DNA of 64,000 bases from Flavobacterium sp. KACC 22761 (GTDB taxonomy: Bacteria > Bacteroidota > Bacteroidia > Flavobacteriales > Flavobacteriaceae), in NCBI RefSeq assembly GCF_034058155.1, contig NZ_CP139148.1:2790001-2854000 (forward strand), given 5' to 3'. The notes under the pieces are model-generated. The model was not told where the DNA came from. It did not search any database and saw nothing but the letters and a program-made list of their open reading frames with translations. Within the stretch, counting starts at the first letter, position 1. Every line of letters begins with the position of its first letter. Both the position numbers and the translations under genes were made by a program. This document shows positions 24,642 to 34,253 of the stretch, piece after piece.

Positions 24642-27548
24642 ATGTCAATACTTAAGGATTTAGAGCAATTAGCCGGCGAACTCGAGGGCACACTTTTATA
24701 CGATGATCTTCATAAAACACTTTATTCGACAGATGCATCGGTGTACCGGATTCGGCCAAATGCGGTGGCTTTGCCTAAATCTACAGCAGATATCAGCAAA
24801 TTAATTCGTTTTGCGGCGAAGCATAATATTTCGATTACGCCAAGAACCGCCGGAACGTCACTTGCCGGACAAGCTGTTGGCGACGGACTTGTAGTTGATG
24901 TTTCGAAACATTTTACCAAAATACTAGGATATAATGCCGATAAAAAAACGGTGACGGTTCAGCCTGGCGTTATTCGCGATGAACTGAATTTATTTTTGAA
25001 ACCTTACGGCGTTTTCTTTGCGCCAATTACATCAACGTCAAATCGTGCCATGATTGGCGGAATGGTAGGAAATAATTCTTCAGGAACAACTTCAATTCGT
25101 TATGGTGTTACGCGTGATAAAATTGCCGAGGTTAAAGCGATTTTAAGCGACGGAACCGAAGTAGCTTTTGGCGAATTGACTTCGGCAGAATTTATCGAGA
25201 AAACCAAAGGCGATTCTTTAGAAAATAAAATCTACAAAAGCGTTTATGATGAACTTTCAGTTAAAGAAAATCAGGAAGAAATTATAAAAGAGTTTCCGAA
25301 ACCGGAAATTCACAGACGAAATACGGGTTACGCAGTTGATATTTTGCTAAAATCTGAATTATTTGGCGGAACTGAACCAACTATCAATCTCGGAAAACTG
25401 CTTTGTGGAAGTGAAGGAACTTTGGCCTTTACAACCGAAGTAACTTTAAAAGTAGACGATTTACCGCCACCTCACAGCATTATGGTTGTGGCGCATTATC
25501 ATACAATTCAGGAATCTTTAGAATCGGTTGTTGTCGCAATGAAACATCATTTATACACTTGCGAAATGATCGACGATACGATTTTGGATTGTACCAAAAC
25601 GAATCGTGAACATATTAAAAACCGTTTCTTTTTGGTTGGAGAACCAAAAGCAATTATGTTGTTTGAAGTCGCATCATATACTTTGGAAGATGCCGAAAAA
25701 CAAGCCGACGCTTTAATTGCTGATTTGGAAAAAAATAATTTTGGTTATGCGCTCGTAAAAATTTACGGAAACGATATTGACAAAGCCAATGAATTGAGAA
25801 AAGCAGGTCTCGGGCTTTTAGGAAGTATTGTAGGTGATGATAAAGCAGCCGATTCTATTGAAGATACAGCGGTAGAATTGAGTGATTTGCCAGCTTATAT
25901 TGCAGAATTTTCGGCGATGATGTTGCGCCACGGACAAGAAGCGATTTATTACGCACATGCCGGAGCAGGAGAATTGCATTTGCGTCCGGTTTTGAACTTG
26001 AAGAAAACATCAGACTTAAAATTATTCAGAACCATTGCGACGGAAGTAGCGCATTTGGTAAAAAAATATAGAGGTTCTTTAAGCGGCGAACACGGTGACG
26101 GAATTGTGCGTGGCGAGTTTATTCCGTTTATGATTGGTGACAAGAATTATGAATTGCTGAAAAGATTAAAACTGGCATTTGATCCAAATTCGGTTCTAAA
26201 TATCGGGAAGATTGTCAACGCCTTGAAGATGGACGAAAACCATCGTGTGGTTTCGGGTAGAGTAGAGCCGGATATTAAAACATTTCAGGATTTCTCAGAC
26301 AGTTTAGGGATTTTGCGCGCAGCTGAAAAATGCAACGGTTCTGGCGATTGCCGAAAAATGCCATCGGCAGGAGGAGCAATGTGTCCGAGTTATCGTGCGA
26401 CCAGAAATGAGAAAGAAACGACTCGTGCGAGAGCGAATGCATTACGAGAATATTTGACGTATTCTGAAAAAGAAAACAAATTTGACCAAAAAGAATTATA
26501 TGAAGTTTTTGAGTTGTGCGTAAGTTGCAAAGCTTGCGCGAGTGAATGTCCGAGTAACGTAGATGTTGCAACTTTAAAAGCAGAATTTTTATACCAGTAC
26601 CAAAAAGCAAATGGATTTTCTACACGAAATAAGATTTTTGCCAACAACGCTAAACTGAACAAAATGGGAAGCAAATTCCCATCAATCACAAATTTTATTT
26701 CGAATCAGTTTTTGGTTAAAAAAACAATGGGAATTGCGCCGGAAAGACAAGTTCCGTTATTGGCGAAAAAGACTTTTAGAAAATGGTATGAAAACAACAA
26801 ACCTAAAAATGCTGATTTTCCAAACGGACGATTGTATTTGTTTGTTGATGAATTTACCAATTATTACGACGTCAATATCGGAATTGATGCTTTCGAATTA
26901 TTGACGAAATTAGGTTACGAAGTTTTAATCGTAAATCACGAAGAAAGCGGCAGAACATATTTATCAAAAGGATTTTTGGAAGAAGCCAAAAAGATAACGG
27001 ATATCAATGTCAATATTTTCAAAGATTTGATTTCTGCGAAAGCACCATTAATAGGAATTGAACCTTCGGCAATTTTGACTTTTAGAGATGAATATTTGCG
27101 ATTAGCATCGGATAAGGAAAATGCTGAACGTATTTCGCAAAATGCTTTTACAATCGAAGAATTCTTCAAAAAAGAAATCATTGATGGAAAAATAACTTCG
27201 AATTCATTTTCTGAAGAAACGAAAGAAATCAAAATTCACGGACATTGCCATCAAAAATCGTTGAGTTCTGTCGAAGCGACTTTTGCCATGCTGAATCTTC
27301 CTAAAAATAACACAGTTACGATTTATAATTCAGGCTGTTGCGGCATGGCGGGTTCTTTTGGTTATGAAAAAGAACATTATAAAGTAAGTATGCAAATGGG
27401 AGAAGATACCTTATTCCCAAAAGTGAGAAACACTGCCGAAAATGTAAAAATCGCTGCTGCAGGAACAAGTTGTCGCCATCAAATTTATGACGGAACAAAA
27501 CGTGAAGCGCAACATCCGGTTAGTATTTTGAGGAATTGCTTGAAGTAG
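24642..27548 (+). CDS. FAD-linked oxidase fused to an Fe-S (CCG-domain) oxidoreductase, GlcD/Dld-like
   Basis: A 968-residue two-part enzyme. The N-terminal half is a PCMH-type FAD domain (TAGTSLAGQAVGDGLVVDVS near residue 80, then GGMVGNNSSGTTSIRYG near 137) with a 4-hydroxybenzoate/vanillyl-alcohol-oxidase-type C-terminal cap ending GSLSGEHGDGIVRGEF near 490. The second half has ferredoxin-like cysteines (CNGSGDCRKMPS, CVSCKACASECPSNVD) and CCG-type motifs (GHCHQKSL, NSGCCGMAGSFGYE). This architecture is found in D-lactate and D-2-hydroxyacid dehydrogenases that pass electrons to the respiratory chain. The exact substrate is not readable. I start at ATG 24642, after the promoter. Confidence 0.85.
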   Translation: MSILKDLEQLAGELEGTLLYDDLHKTLYSTDASVYRIRPNAVALPKSTADISKLIRFAAKHNISITPRTAGTSLAGQAVGDGLVVDVSKHFTKILGYNADKKTVTVQPGVIRDELNLFLKPYGVFFAPITSTSNRAMIGGMVGNNSSGTTSIRYGVTRDKIAEVKAILSDGTEVAFGELTSAEFIEKTKGDSLENKIYKSVYDELSVKENQEEIIKEFPKPEIHRRNTGYAVDILLKSELFGGTEPTINLGKLLCGSEGTLAFTTEVTLKVDDLPPPHSIMVVAHYHTIQESLESVVVAMKHHLYTCEMIDDTILDCTKTNREHIKNRFFLVGEPKAIMLFEVASYTLEDAEKQADALIADLEKNNFGYALVKIYGNDIDKANELRKAGLGLLGSIVGDDKAADSIEDTAVELSDLPAYIAEFSAMMLRHGQEAIYYAHAGAGELHLRPVLNLKKTSDLKLFRTIATEVAHLVKKYRGSLSGEHGDGIVRGEFIPFMIGDKNYELLKRLKLAFDPNSVLNIGKIVNALKMDENHRVVSGRVEPDIKTFQDFSDSLGILRAAEKCNGSGDCRKMPSAGGAMCPSYRATRNEKETTRARANALREYLTYSEKENKFDQKELYEVFELCVSCKACASECPSNVDVATLKAEFLYQYQKANGFSTRNKIFANNAKLNKMGSKFPSITNFISNQFLVKKTMGIAPERQVPLLAKKTFRKWYENNKPKNADFPNGRLYLFVDEFTNYYDVNIGIDAFELLTKLGYEVLIVNHEESGRTYLSKGFLEEAKKITDINVNIFKDLISAKAPLIGIEPSAILTFRDEYLRLASDKENAERISQNAFTIEEFFKKEIIDGKITSNSFSEETKEIKIHGHCHQKSLSSVEATFAMLNLPKNNTVTIYNSGCCGMAGSFGYEKEHYKVSMQMGEDTLFPKVRNTAENVKIAAAGTSCRHQIYDGTKREAQHPVSILRNCLK

Positions 27549-27634
27549 GTTTTCGAACCGCAAAGTTCGCAAATATTAAAAGAGTTTTGCCACAGATTAA
27601 AAAGATTAAAATGATTTCTTTTCTCATTTTTTGT

Positions 27635-27726
27635 TATTTCGACGAAGGAGAAATCTCCACAAGTAACTCCGCAATGTGATTCCAATCTTTGTAGAGCTTC
27701 TCACGAAGATTTCTCCTTCGTCGAAA
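27635..27726. repeat. Inverted repeat with TTCGACGAAGGAGAAATCT arms
   Basis: Perfect 21-bp arms (27635-27655 and 27706-27726, core TTTCGACGAAGGAGAAATCT) enclose about 50 bp between two convergent genes. It may act as a bidirectional terminator or be a dispersed REP-like element. Confidence 0.8.
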
Positions 27727-27773
27727 TGACAGCTTTACTAAATAAAATCTTTTTAATCTGTAGCAAAAAAAGA

Positions 27774-28931
27774 TTAAAGTTTAATCTTCTTCCCTGTTTC
27801 AGCAGCTTTATAGATCGCATTTATAATTCTAACATCTTTAATTCCTTCTTCACCCGTAATATGATTTGGGAGTTTTTGGTTTGCTAAAATCACTTTGCAA
27901 ATTTCATCCATTTGGGTTTGCTGTTGGTTTATAACCGGGAAATTAAACGGTTTTCCATCTGATCTTTTGCCTATAAAAGGCCCATAACTTACAGCAGGAC
28001 TCATTTCAAAGAAACCTTCATCGGCAGCAGCATAAAATCGGTCAATTCCGAAGCCATACGAACTACTACAGTTAGCCATGGCGCCACTCGGAAATTCCAT
28101 TTGCCAAGTAATATTTTCTTCAACCTGTGCAAATCTGTTTTTGTTGTCTATATGTCCAAATTGTGCAGTGACGGCAATCGGTTCTTCGCCTAAAACATAA
28201 CGGGAAACCTGTATGCAATAAACACCTAAATTGATTAAAGCACCACCACCTGCCCATTTTTTAGTAAGCCTCCATTCATTGCGTGCGCTTAAATCGACTG
28301 GTTTATTAATGTCACGAATATCATAGGTGCTATAACCTAGACCAGTTTCAATATAACGAACCTGCCCTAAAACTTTTTCTTGTCCCAATCGTTTTATTTC
28401 TAAATGATTCGGTTCGTAGTGCAAGCGATAACCCATTGCCAATTGTACGTTGTTATCGTTGCAGGCTTTAATCATTTCTTCGCAATCTTCAATAGTAATA
28501 GCCATTGGTTTTTCGACAATAACATGTTTTCCTGCTTTTGCAGCGCGTACAGTAAATTCTTTATGCAACGCATTTGGAGTTACAACATAAACCAAATCAA
28601 TGTCTTTGTTTTTTATGATTGAATCGAAGTTTTCGTAGTTATAAATGTTCTTTTCGGGAATATTATATTTCTTTTTCCATATTTCTGCTTTAGAAGGCGT
28701 TCCCGTAACGATTCCGGTTAGCTGGCAATATTCAGAAACCTGAAGTCCTTCAGCCAATAATGACGCATAGTTTCCGAGGCCACACAAAGCAATATTTAAT
28801 TTTTTTCCAGTGTAAGGTTTATGAACTTTTTCGGTTTCGGTGATAAAAGAAGGAAGTGTCGTCATGACAACCGAAGCTCCAACACCAAGCCCAAATTTAT
28901 TTACAAAAGAACGTCTCGTAATTTTTTCCAT
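27774..28931 (-). CDS. Gfo/Idh/MocA family oxidoreductase with a Tat signal
   Basis: A 385-residue NAD(P)-dependent oxidoreductase. The N-terminus has a twin-arginine signal (ITRRSFVNKFGLG then hydrophobic), so export as a folded protein with cofactor is likely. The Rossmann motif is ALCGLGNYAS near residue 48, and VVTPNALH and VIVEKPMAI are the family's cofactor and substrate hallmarks (EKP near 137). The C-terminal domain resembles glucose-fructose oxidoreductase. It probably acts on a sugar or sugar derivative in the periplasm. The gene is monocistronic as far as can be seen. Confidence 0.87.
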   Translation of the reverse strand: MEKITRRSFVNKFGLGVGASVVMTTLPSFITETEKVHKPYTGKKLNIALCGLGNYASLLAEGLQVSEYCQLTGIVTGTPSKAEIWKKKYNIPEKNIYNYENFDSIIKNKDIDLVYVVTPNALHKEFTVRAAKAGKHVIVEKPMAITIEDCEEMIKACNDNNVQLAMGYRLHYEPNHLEIKRLGQEKVLGQVRYIETGLGYSTYDIRDINKPVDLSARNEWRLTKKWAGGGALINLGVYCIQVSRYVLGEEPIAVTAQFGHIDNKNRFAQVEENITWQMEFPSGAMANCSSSYGFGIDRFYAAADEGFFEMSPAVSYGPFIGKRSDGKPFNFPVINQQQTQMDEICKVILANQKLPNHITGEEGIKDVRIINAIYKAAETGKKIKL

Positions 28932-29328
28932 AAAATGATTCTTTAAAAATTAAATACTTGTAATTAGTAAGCCCATTTTGGGAAATGTTACATTTGTATT
29001 TGAAATAGATTTAACCGTAAAGACTTTTTTGTTTCTCGCAGATTTGGCAGATTGAGCAAATTGATTTTCTAGATTTACTATTAAAAATCTGTGTAAATCT
29101 TTTTAGCATAATTAAAATCTGTATTATCTGCTTTCCCGATAGCTATCGGGAGCGTGAGAAATATTTTTAGACAAAGATTTAAAAAAAAAAATCGTGAATT
29201 CGTGGCGAAAAAAAACACCAGAAAAACAAAATGGTTTTATATATTTGAAATCAGGATAATTTTTGCATTATTTGCAAAATAAAACCAGAACGACTGAATT
29301 AAATTAATTAATAATAGCAAAAACATAT
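28932..29328. other. Intergenic region between divergent genes
   Basis: About 400 bp without a gene. It contains AAATCTG-type repeats, an 18-bp perfect palindrome (TCCCGATAGCTATCGGGA, 29134-29151) and a CGTGAATTCGTGGC unit near 29193. It should hold promoters for the oxidoreductase (minus) and the permease (plus), but I see no clear TAnnTTTG match. Confidence 0.5.
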
Positions 29329-31263
29329 ATGGCATTTTCAAGTTTATTCCGAAAGAAAACGGTGCAGGATATTCTGAAGCAAGTTGCAAAGAATGAAGCA
29401 GATGGACATGAGGCATTGGGGAAACACCTTACAACCAAAGATTTAACTGCTTTTGGAATTGCAGCAATTGTGGGAGCAGGTATTTTCAGTACAATCGGAA
29501 AAGCAAGTGCAGATGGTGGACCAGCTGTTATTTTCTTGTTTTTGTTTACAGCTTTGGCTTGTAGTTTTGCCGCTTTTGCTTACGCCGAATTTGCTTCAAT
29601 GGTTCCGGTTTCAGGAAGTGCTTATACGTATTCTTATGTTGCTTTTGGAGAAATAATTGCCTGGATAATTGGTTGGGCTTTAATCATGGAATATGCCGTC
29701 GGGAATATTACCGTGGCGATATCGTGGAGTGACTATTTTACCGGACTGCTCCAGAGTGGCGGAATTCATCTTCCACAATGGATTCAGATGGATTATTTAA
29801 CTGCTTCAAATGGATTTAATGATGCAGAAGCTTTAATGCGAGGCGGAAAATCTTTCGAAAATTTAAGTACGGCTTTGCAGCAAGCTCATACAGCTTGGAC
29901 AACAGCACCAACAATAGAATCTTTTCATTTTGTTACTGATTTGCCAGCTTTATTCATTATTATTCTGATTACTGCTTTGGTTTACAGAGGAATGAAAGAA
30001 TCTCGTAATGCAAGTAATTTAATGGTTGTGGTAAAACTTTGCGTAGTACTTTTAGTAATTGCAGTTGGTGTATTTTATGTAGACACTGCAAACTGGGATC
30101 CGTTTGCGCCAAATGGAGTTGGAGGGGTTTTAAAAGGGGTTTCAGCGGTTTTCTTCGCTTATATTGGTTTTGACGCTATTTCAACAACTGCCGAAGAATG
30201 TAAAAACCCGCAGCGTGATTTGCCACGCGGTATGATGTGGGCGATTATAATTTGTACGCTTTTATATATTGCTATTGCTTTGGTTTTAACCGGAATGGTA
30301 AAATACCACGAGTTAAATGTTGGAGATCCTCTTGCATTTGTTTTCGATAAATTGGACTTGAAATGGATGTCGGGAATAATTGCAGTTAGTGCAGTTGTGG
30401 CAATGGCGAGCGTTTTATTGGTTTTCCAAATGGGACAGCCTCGTATCTGGATGAGTATGAGCCGTGATGGTTTATTGCCAAAGAAATTCTCTACCGTTCA
30501 CCCAAAATTCAAAACACCATCTTTTGCTACAATTGTAACCGGTTTTGTCGTAGCGATTCCGGCTTTATTTCTGAATCTTACAATGGTAACAGATTTGTGC
30601 AGTATTGGGACTTTATTTGCCTTTGTATTAGTTTGTGCTGGAGTTTTGGTATTGCAGAACAAACCCGAAATTCCAAGAGGAAAATTCAAAACACCTTATA
30701 TAAATTCAAAATTTATTCTGCCGGTTTTAATGATTGCCGGATTGTATTATGCTTTTGCATTCAACAATAAGGCTACAATGGCATTTATCAATAACGAGCC
30801 ACAGATTTACGATGCAACTTCGATTGTAACTTCTTTAGATAAATCAGAATCTGAAAAAGTTTTCAAATATTTAGAAAGTATTGAAGTAAACAATAAAACA
30901 GCCGAAACTTCAGATTTAGAACATTTATTAGGACAATACCAAGACGACGATGTAAAATATGCTGAAGTTGTAAAAGGATTACCTATTGCAGATTCTGCTA
31001 AATATGAATCAGGTTTTAGTTTATTTAAACACAAAATTCCAATGTGGATTTTCTTATTTGTTTTAATTGGATTAGCGGTTTGGGCATTCAGAAAAAATCT
31101 GTCTTTGATTCCGCTTTTAGGATTAATTTGCTGTTTGTATATGATGGCCGAATTAAGCGTTTGGAACTGGATTTATTTTACAGTTTGGTTGATAATCGGG
31201 CTTCTGATTTATTTTGGCTACAGCCGAAAAAACAGTAAACTGAATACTCAAGTTGTGAGTTAG
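29329..31263 (+). CDS. APC family amino-acid permease
   Basis: A 644-residue transporter with about 12-14 predicted helices. GIAAIVGAGIFSTIGKASAD near residue 43 is the APC substrate-binding motif (G-A-G-I-F), and VFFAYIGFDAISTTAEECKNPQRDLPRG near 275 is characteristic of the cationic amino-acid transporter (CAT) branch. A soluble loop of about 80 residues lies between the last helices (residues about 485-570), longer than usual in this family. Substrate is not certain. A strong terminator follows. Confidence 0.85.
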   Translation: MAFSSLFRKKTVQDILKQVAKNEADGHEALGKHLTTKDLTAFGIAAIVGAGIFSTIGKASADGGPAVIFLFLFTALACSFAAFAYAEFASMVPVSGSAYTYSYVAFGEIIAWIIGWALIMEYAVGNITVAISWSDYFTGLLQSGGIHLPQWIQMDYLTASNGFNDAEALMRGGKSFENLSTALQQAHTAWTTAPTIESFHFVTDLPALFIIILITALVYRGMKESRNASNLMVVVKLCVVLLVIAVGVFYVDTANWDPFAPNGVGGVLKGVSAVFFAYIGFDAISTTAEECKNPQRDLPRGMMWAIIICTLLYIAIALVLTGMVKYHELNVGDPLAFVFDKLDLKWMSGIIAVSAVVAMASVLLVFQMGQPRIWMSMSRDGLLPKKFSTVHPKFKTPSFATIVTGFVVAIPALFLNLTMVTDLCSIGTLFAFVLVCAGVLVLQNKPEIPRGKFKTPYINSKFILPVLMIAGLYYAFAFNNKATMAFINNEPQIYDATSIVTSLDKSESEKVFKYLESIEVNNKTAETSDLEHLLGQYQDDDVKYAEVVKGLPIADSAKYESGFSLFKHKIPMWIFLFVLIGLAVWAFRKNLSLIPLLGLICCLYMMAELSVWNWIYFTVWLIIGLLIYFGYSRKNSKLNTQVVS

Positions 31264-31282
31264 AAGTAAAAAGTTATTTACG

Positions 31283-31322
31283 AAAAGCCGTTCTGAGAAT
31301 AATTTCAGAACGGCTTTTTTAT
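31283..31322 (+). terminator. Terminator after the APC permease
   Basis: A 14-bp stem AAAAGCCGTTCTGA with its complement, a 8-base AT loop and a T run, 20 bp after the stop codon. It is nearly identical to the terminator at 32503-32542. Confidence 0.85.
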
Positions 31323-31409
31323 TTTATTTTTTTATAAAAATATTCTCATTTTTTAAAAGCTTTTTTTTAGGTTTGTTTTTGGTAAGTTTAAATTTAATTT
31401 TTTTAACAC

Positions 31410-32501
31410 ATGAGTTTTCTTAGTAAAATATTGGGTAAAAAAGAATCGCCAATAAGTTCATATAGTGATTTCTGGAATTGGTTTTTAAAATATGAAAAAG
31501 AGTTTTTCAAAGTTGTCCAAAAAGGAGACAATATAAACGAAGGTTTCTTTAAAAAGTTAAGTCCAAAACTGGATGAAATTCATGAGGAAATTTATTTTTT
31601 GACAGGAATGTTTGATAAAAATACTGCGGAATTGATTTTAACACCTGACGGTGCAATTAGAAATATTTTTTTAGTAGAAGAACTTGTTAATGCAGCTCCT
31701 AAAATTAATGGCTGGAAGTTTACGTCGCTTAAACCTTCATGTGATATTAAAGACGTAAGCATTACTATGGGGGGATTTAAGTTTAATAGTGATAATTTAA
31801 AGTTTTATCCTAATTTACATAAAGATTATCCAGATGAAATTGATTTAACGATTGTCTACGACGATTTTGTTGAAGATAAAAAGTCAATACAAACTAATGG
31901 TATTTACATTTTTCTAGATAACTTTTTAGGAGAATTACATTCAATAACTTTAATCGATAGTTTAAAAATAGTTAGTAAAAACGATATTTCCGAGGAATTA
32001 ATTCCTATTGAAAAATTAAAAGATTATTTAATCTGGAGAGAAAAAGAATTCGTAGAAAAATATGAAGGAGTAAGACATGATACGGAAAATGATAATTATT
32101 CTAGTCTAGAAGCAAAAACAAAAGATGGAGATGTTGTTTTAGCTATAGTTAATAGTGATATTTTAGACTGGGATAAAAAAGCTTCTCATCCGTGGGTTTT
32201 AAGTATTGAAATTTCTTTTGATGGAAGTAATAATAATGGAATGCCAAATAATGAAGATTATCAATTATTGAACGATATTGAAGATGAAATTATGCTTGAT
32301 CTTAGAGATTTAGATGGTTATTTGAATGTGGGAAGAGAGACAAGCGCTGGTAAACGAGAAATCCATTTTGCTTGTAAAGAATTTAGGAAACCGCCGAAAG
32401 TTTTGAATGTCATAATTAAGAAGTATGATCAGTTTGAGATAACTTACGAAATATATAAAGACAAATATTGGCAATCTTTCAAACATCTTGAGCATAATTA
32501 A
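31410..32501 (+). CDS. DUF695 domain protein
   Basis: A 363-residue cytoplasmic protein without signal peptide. The last 140 residues fit DUF695: HPWVLSIEISFDGS, then a LLNDIEDEIMLDL helix and GYLNVGRETSAGKREIHFAC. The N-terminal part (SDFWNWFLKYEKEFFKVV, LSPKLDEIHEEIYFL) is a second uncharacterised unit. Function is unknown. The gene is a single transcription unit bracketed by two nearly identical terminators. Confidence 0.7.
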   Translation: MSFLSKILGKKESPISSYSDFWNWFLKYEKEFFKVVQKGDNINEGFFKKLSPKLDEIHEEIYFLTGMFDKNTAELILTPDGAIRNIFLVEELVNAAPKINGWKFTSLKPSCDIKDVSITMGGFKFNSDNLKFYPNLHKDYPDEIDLTIVYDDFVEDKKSIQTNGIYIFLDNFLGELHSITLIDSLKIVSKNDISEELIPIEKLKDYLIWREKEFVEKYEGVRHDTENDNYSSLEAKTKDGDVVLAIVNSDILDWDKKASHPWVLSIEISFDGSNNNGMPNNEDYQLLNDIEDEIMLDLRDLDGYLNVGRETSAGKREIHFACKEFRKPPKVLNVIIKKYDQFEITYEIYKDKYWQSFKHLEHN

Positions 32502-32502
32502 A

Positions 32503-32542
32503 AAAAGCCGTTCTGAAAATTAATTCAGAACGGCTTTTTTAT
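32503..32542 (+). terminator. Terminator after the DUF695 gene
   Basis: AAAAGCCGTTCTGA-type stem, AATTAA-type loop, and a T run, starting 2 bp after the stop codon. It shares the stem with the terminator at 31283-31322. Confidence 0.85.
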
Positions 32543-32560
32543 ATAAAATTCACTTAAATT

Positions 32561-32646
32561 TTCTCGCGCAGATTCTGCAAATTTAGCAGATTGTTTTTAT
32601 AGATTTCTACAATAATCAGCATAATCAGTCAAATCTGCGAGAGAGA
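32561..32646. repeat. Inverted repeat TCTCGCGCAGATT ... AATCTGCGAGAGA
   Basis: Imperfect arms face each other across about 60 bp, with inner AGATTCTGCAAATTTAGCAG units. Part of a dispersed intergenic family with units near 29036-29056. Confidence 0.6.
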
Positions 32647-32650
32647 AATC

Positions 32651-33895
32651 TTAGCGAACCTCTGCGTAAACTTCTTTGCGAATCTCTGTGGAATTTAAAA
32701 TCCCAAGCTCAATCATACATTCCTTCATCATCATATAAGTACGATCAATATCATTGTCCAAGCCAATAGAAAAACGAATCAAACCATCGGTTAATCCCAT
32801 TTCTTTCTGTTCTTCAAGCGGAATTTCGCTAGAAGTTGAGGTTCCCGGTGCACTGAAAAGCGTTTTGTAAAAACCTAAACTAACTGCCAGATAACCAAGA
32901 TTTCTTTCTTGCATTAATTCCATTAATTCATTAGCTTTTTCCAAACTTCCAACGTCAATTGTCAACATACCTCCAAAACCATATTCAGGATTGATCATCG
33001 TTTTGTACAATTCATGGCTTGGGTGGCTTTTCAATCCTGGATAAACCGTTTTTAAACCGTCTTTTTCAAACATATCAGCCAGAAAATGCGCATTATGACT
33101 GTGCTGTTTAATTCGGATATGAAGTGTTCTAAGGTTTTTCATCACACTTGCAGAACGCAAACTATCCATCGTTGGTCCCAAAAGCATACTTGCTCCCGAA
33201 TTTACATTTTTCAGCGAATTGATAAATTCTTTAGAAGCGCAAGTCACGCCACCAACCGTATCACTGCTTCCGTTAATGTATTTTGTCAAACTGTGAATCA
33301 CAATGTCAGCACCTAATTTTGCTGGAGAAACCGATAAAGGCGAAAACGTATTATCGACAACCAGTTTTAAATTATGCTTTTTAGCAATTTGTGCCAAACC
33401 AGCAATATTTGCCACTTCAAGAAGAGGGTTGCTAACTGTTTCGCAGTATAAAACCTTGGTTTTTGGCGTAATTGCCGCTTCTACAGCATTCAGTTTTGTG
33501 ATGTCAACAAAGCTAGTTTCAATCCCAAATCTTGGAGTGAAATTTTTCAAGAAAGCATAAGTTCCTCCATAAATCGTTCGACTCGAAACGATATGGTCGC
33601 CAGCACTGCACAATTGCAATAGGGTAGGTGTAATCGCTCCCATTCCCGAAGCTGAAACGTTTGCTGTTTCTGTTCCTTCCATTGCTGCCAAAGCTTGATC
33701 TAAATATAAATTACTTGGAGATGAATGGCGCGAGTACAAATAACAGCCTTCCATATTGCCCTCAAAAGTATCAAACATGGTTTTAGCCGAAAGAAAAGTA
33801 TAAGTAGAAGAGTCAGAAATCGACGGGTTCACGCCACCAAATTCTCCAAAATATTGCAAATCCTGAATTTTATCTGCTGGGTTGAAGTTTTTCAT
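32651..33895 (-). CDS. Cys/Met metabolism PLP-dependent enzyme (methionine gamma-lyase-like)
   Basis: A 414-residue fold type I PLP enzyme. The pyridoxal lysine lies in DIVIHSLTKYINGSSD near residue 205, with LYSRHSSPS (phosphate-binding Tyr/Arg) near 53 and ETVSNPLLEVANI near 152. The family includes methionine gamma-lyase, cystathionine gamma-lyase and synthase; these cannot be separated by motif alone. It is divergent from an Lrp-type regulator, a common arrangement for amino-acid catabolic genes, which favours a degradative role. No SAM riboswitch or Met box is seen upstream. Confidence 0.85.
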   Translation of the reverse strand: MKNFNPADKIQDLQYFGEFGGVNPSISDSSTYTFLSAKTMFDTFEGNMEGCYLYSRHSSPSNLYLDQALAAMEGTETANVSASGMGAITPTLLQLCSAGDHIVSSRTIYGGTYAFLKNFTPRFGIETSFVDITKLNAVEAAITPKTKVLYCETVSNPLLEVANIAGLAQIAKKHNLKLVVDNTFSPLSVSPAKLGADIVIHSLTKYINGSSDTVGGVTCASKEFINSLKNVNSGASMLLGPTMDSLRSASVMKNLRTLHIRIKQHSHNAHFLADMFEKDGLKTVYPGLKSHPSHELYKTMINPEYGFGGMLTIDVGSLEKANELMELMQERNLGYLAVSLGFYKTLFSAPGTSTSSEIPLEEQKEMGLTDGLIRFSIGLDNDIDRTYMMMKECMIELGILNSTEIRKEVYAEVR

Positions 33896-33975
33896 ATAGA
33901 TAGTTTTTGTTTGTTTTGTTTCAAGTTTCAGATTTCAAGTTATTTGAACCTAGTGTTAATTTTTAGGAGCTATTT

Positions 33976-34039
33976 CCTGCTATCCGTTTCAATCTTTTGT
34001 GCCGAACCCCGGCACAAAAGGATTTCCACTTCTATCAGG
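33976..34039. repeat. Structured intergenic repeat, copy A (AACCC-loop hairpin)
   Basis: An outer stem CCTG/CAGG (33976-33979 with 34036-34039) encloses an inner perfect 11-bp hairpin CTTTTGTGCCG/CGGCACAAAAG with loop AACCC (33994-34020). Copy B at 58820-58881 has the same fold with compensatory base-pair changes. It lies in the gap between the PLP lyase and the Lrp gene. Its role is unknown. Confidence 0.8.
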
Positions 34040-34167
34040 GCTAGCTAGGAATCTCGATTTCAAAAGAAATTCTATTCAAAGTAAGATCTATTTAGAAAAA
34101 TAATCAACTGTAGAATAAACAATTAGATTTTAAAACTACAAAAATGTATTTAATGGGATTTTTAATC

Positions 34168-34175
34168 TAAATTTG
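34168..34175 (+). promoter_or_regulatory. Promoter -7 element of the Lrp-type regulator gene
   Basis: TAAATTTG matches TAnnTTTG, 78 bp before the regulator start codon, within the 358-bp divergent gap. No -33 TTG is evident and no clear Lrp operator was recognised. Confidence 0.45.
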
Positions 34176-34253
34176 AAGCGAAAAACAATGTAAATTAGAT
34201 TTTCTTTCCGATGTAAATAAGCTATCAACAATCAACCACAAACTATCAGCGAA

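Noticed and set aside
33896..34253. SAM riboswitch or Met box upstream of the Cys/Met lyase
   Set aside because: No conserved core was recognised; the only clear structure is the AACCC-loop repeat.
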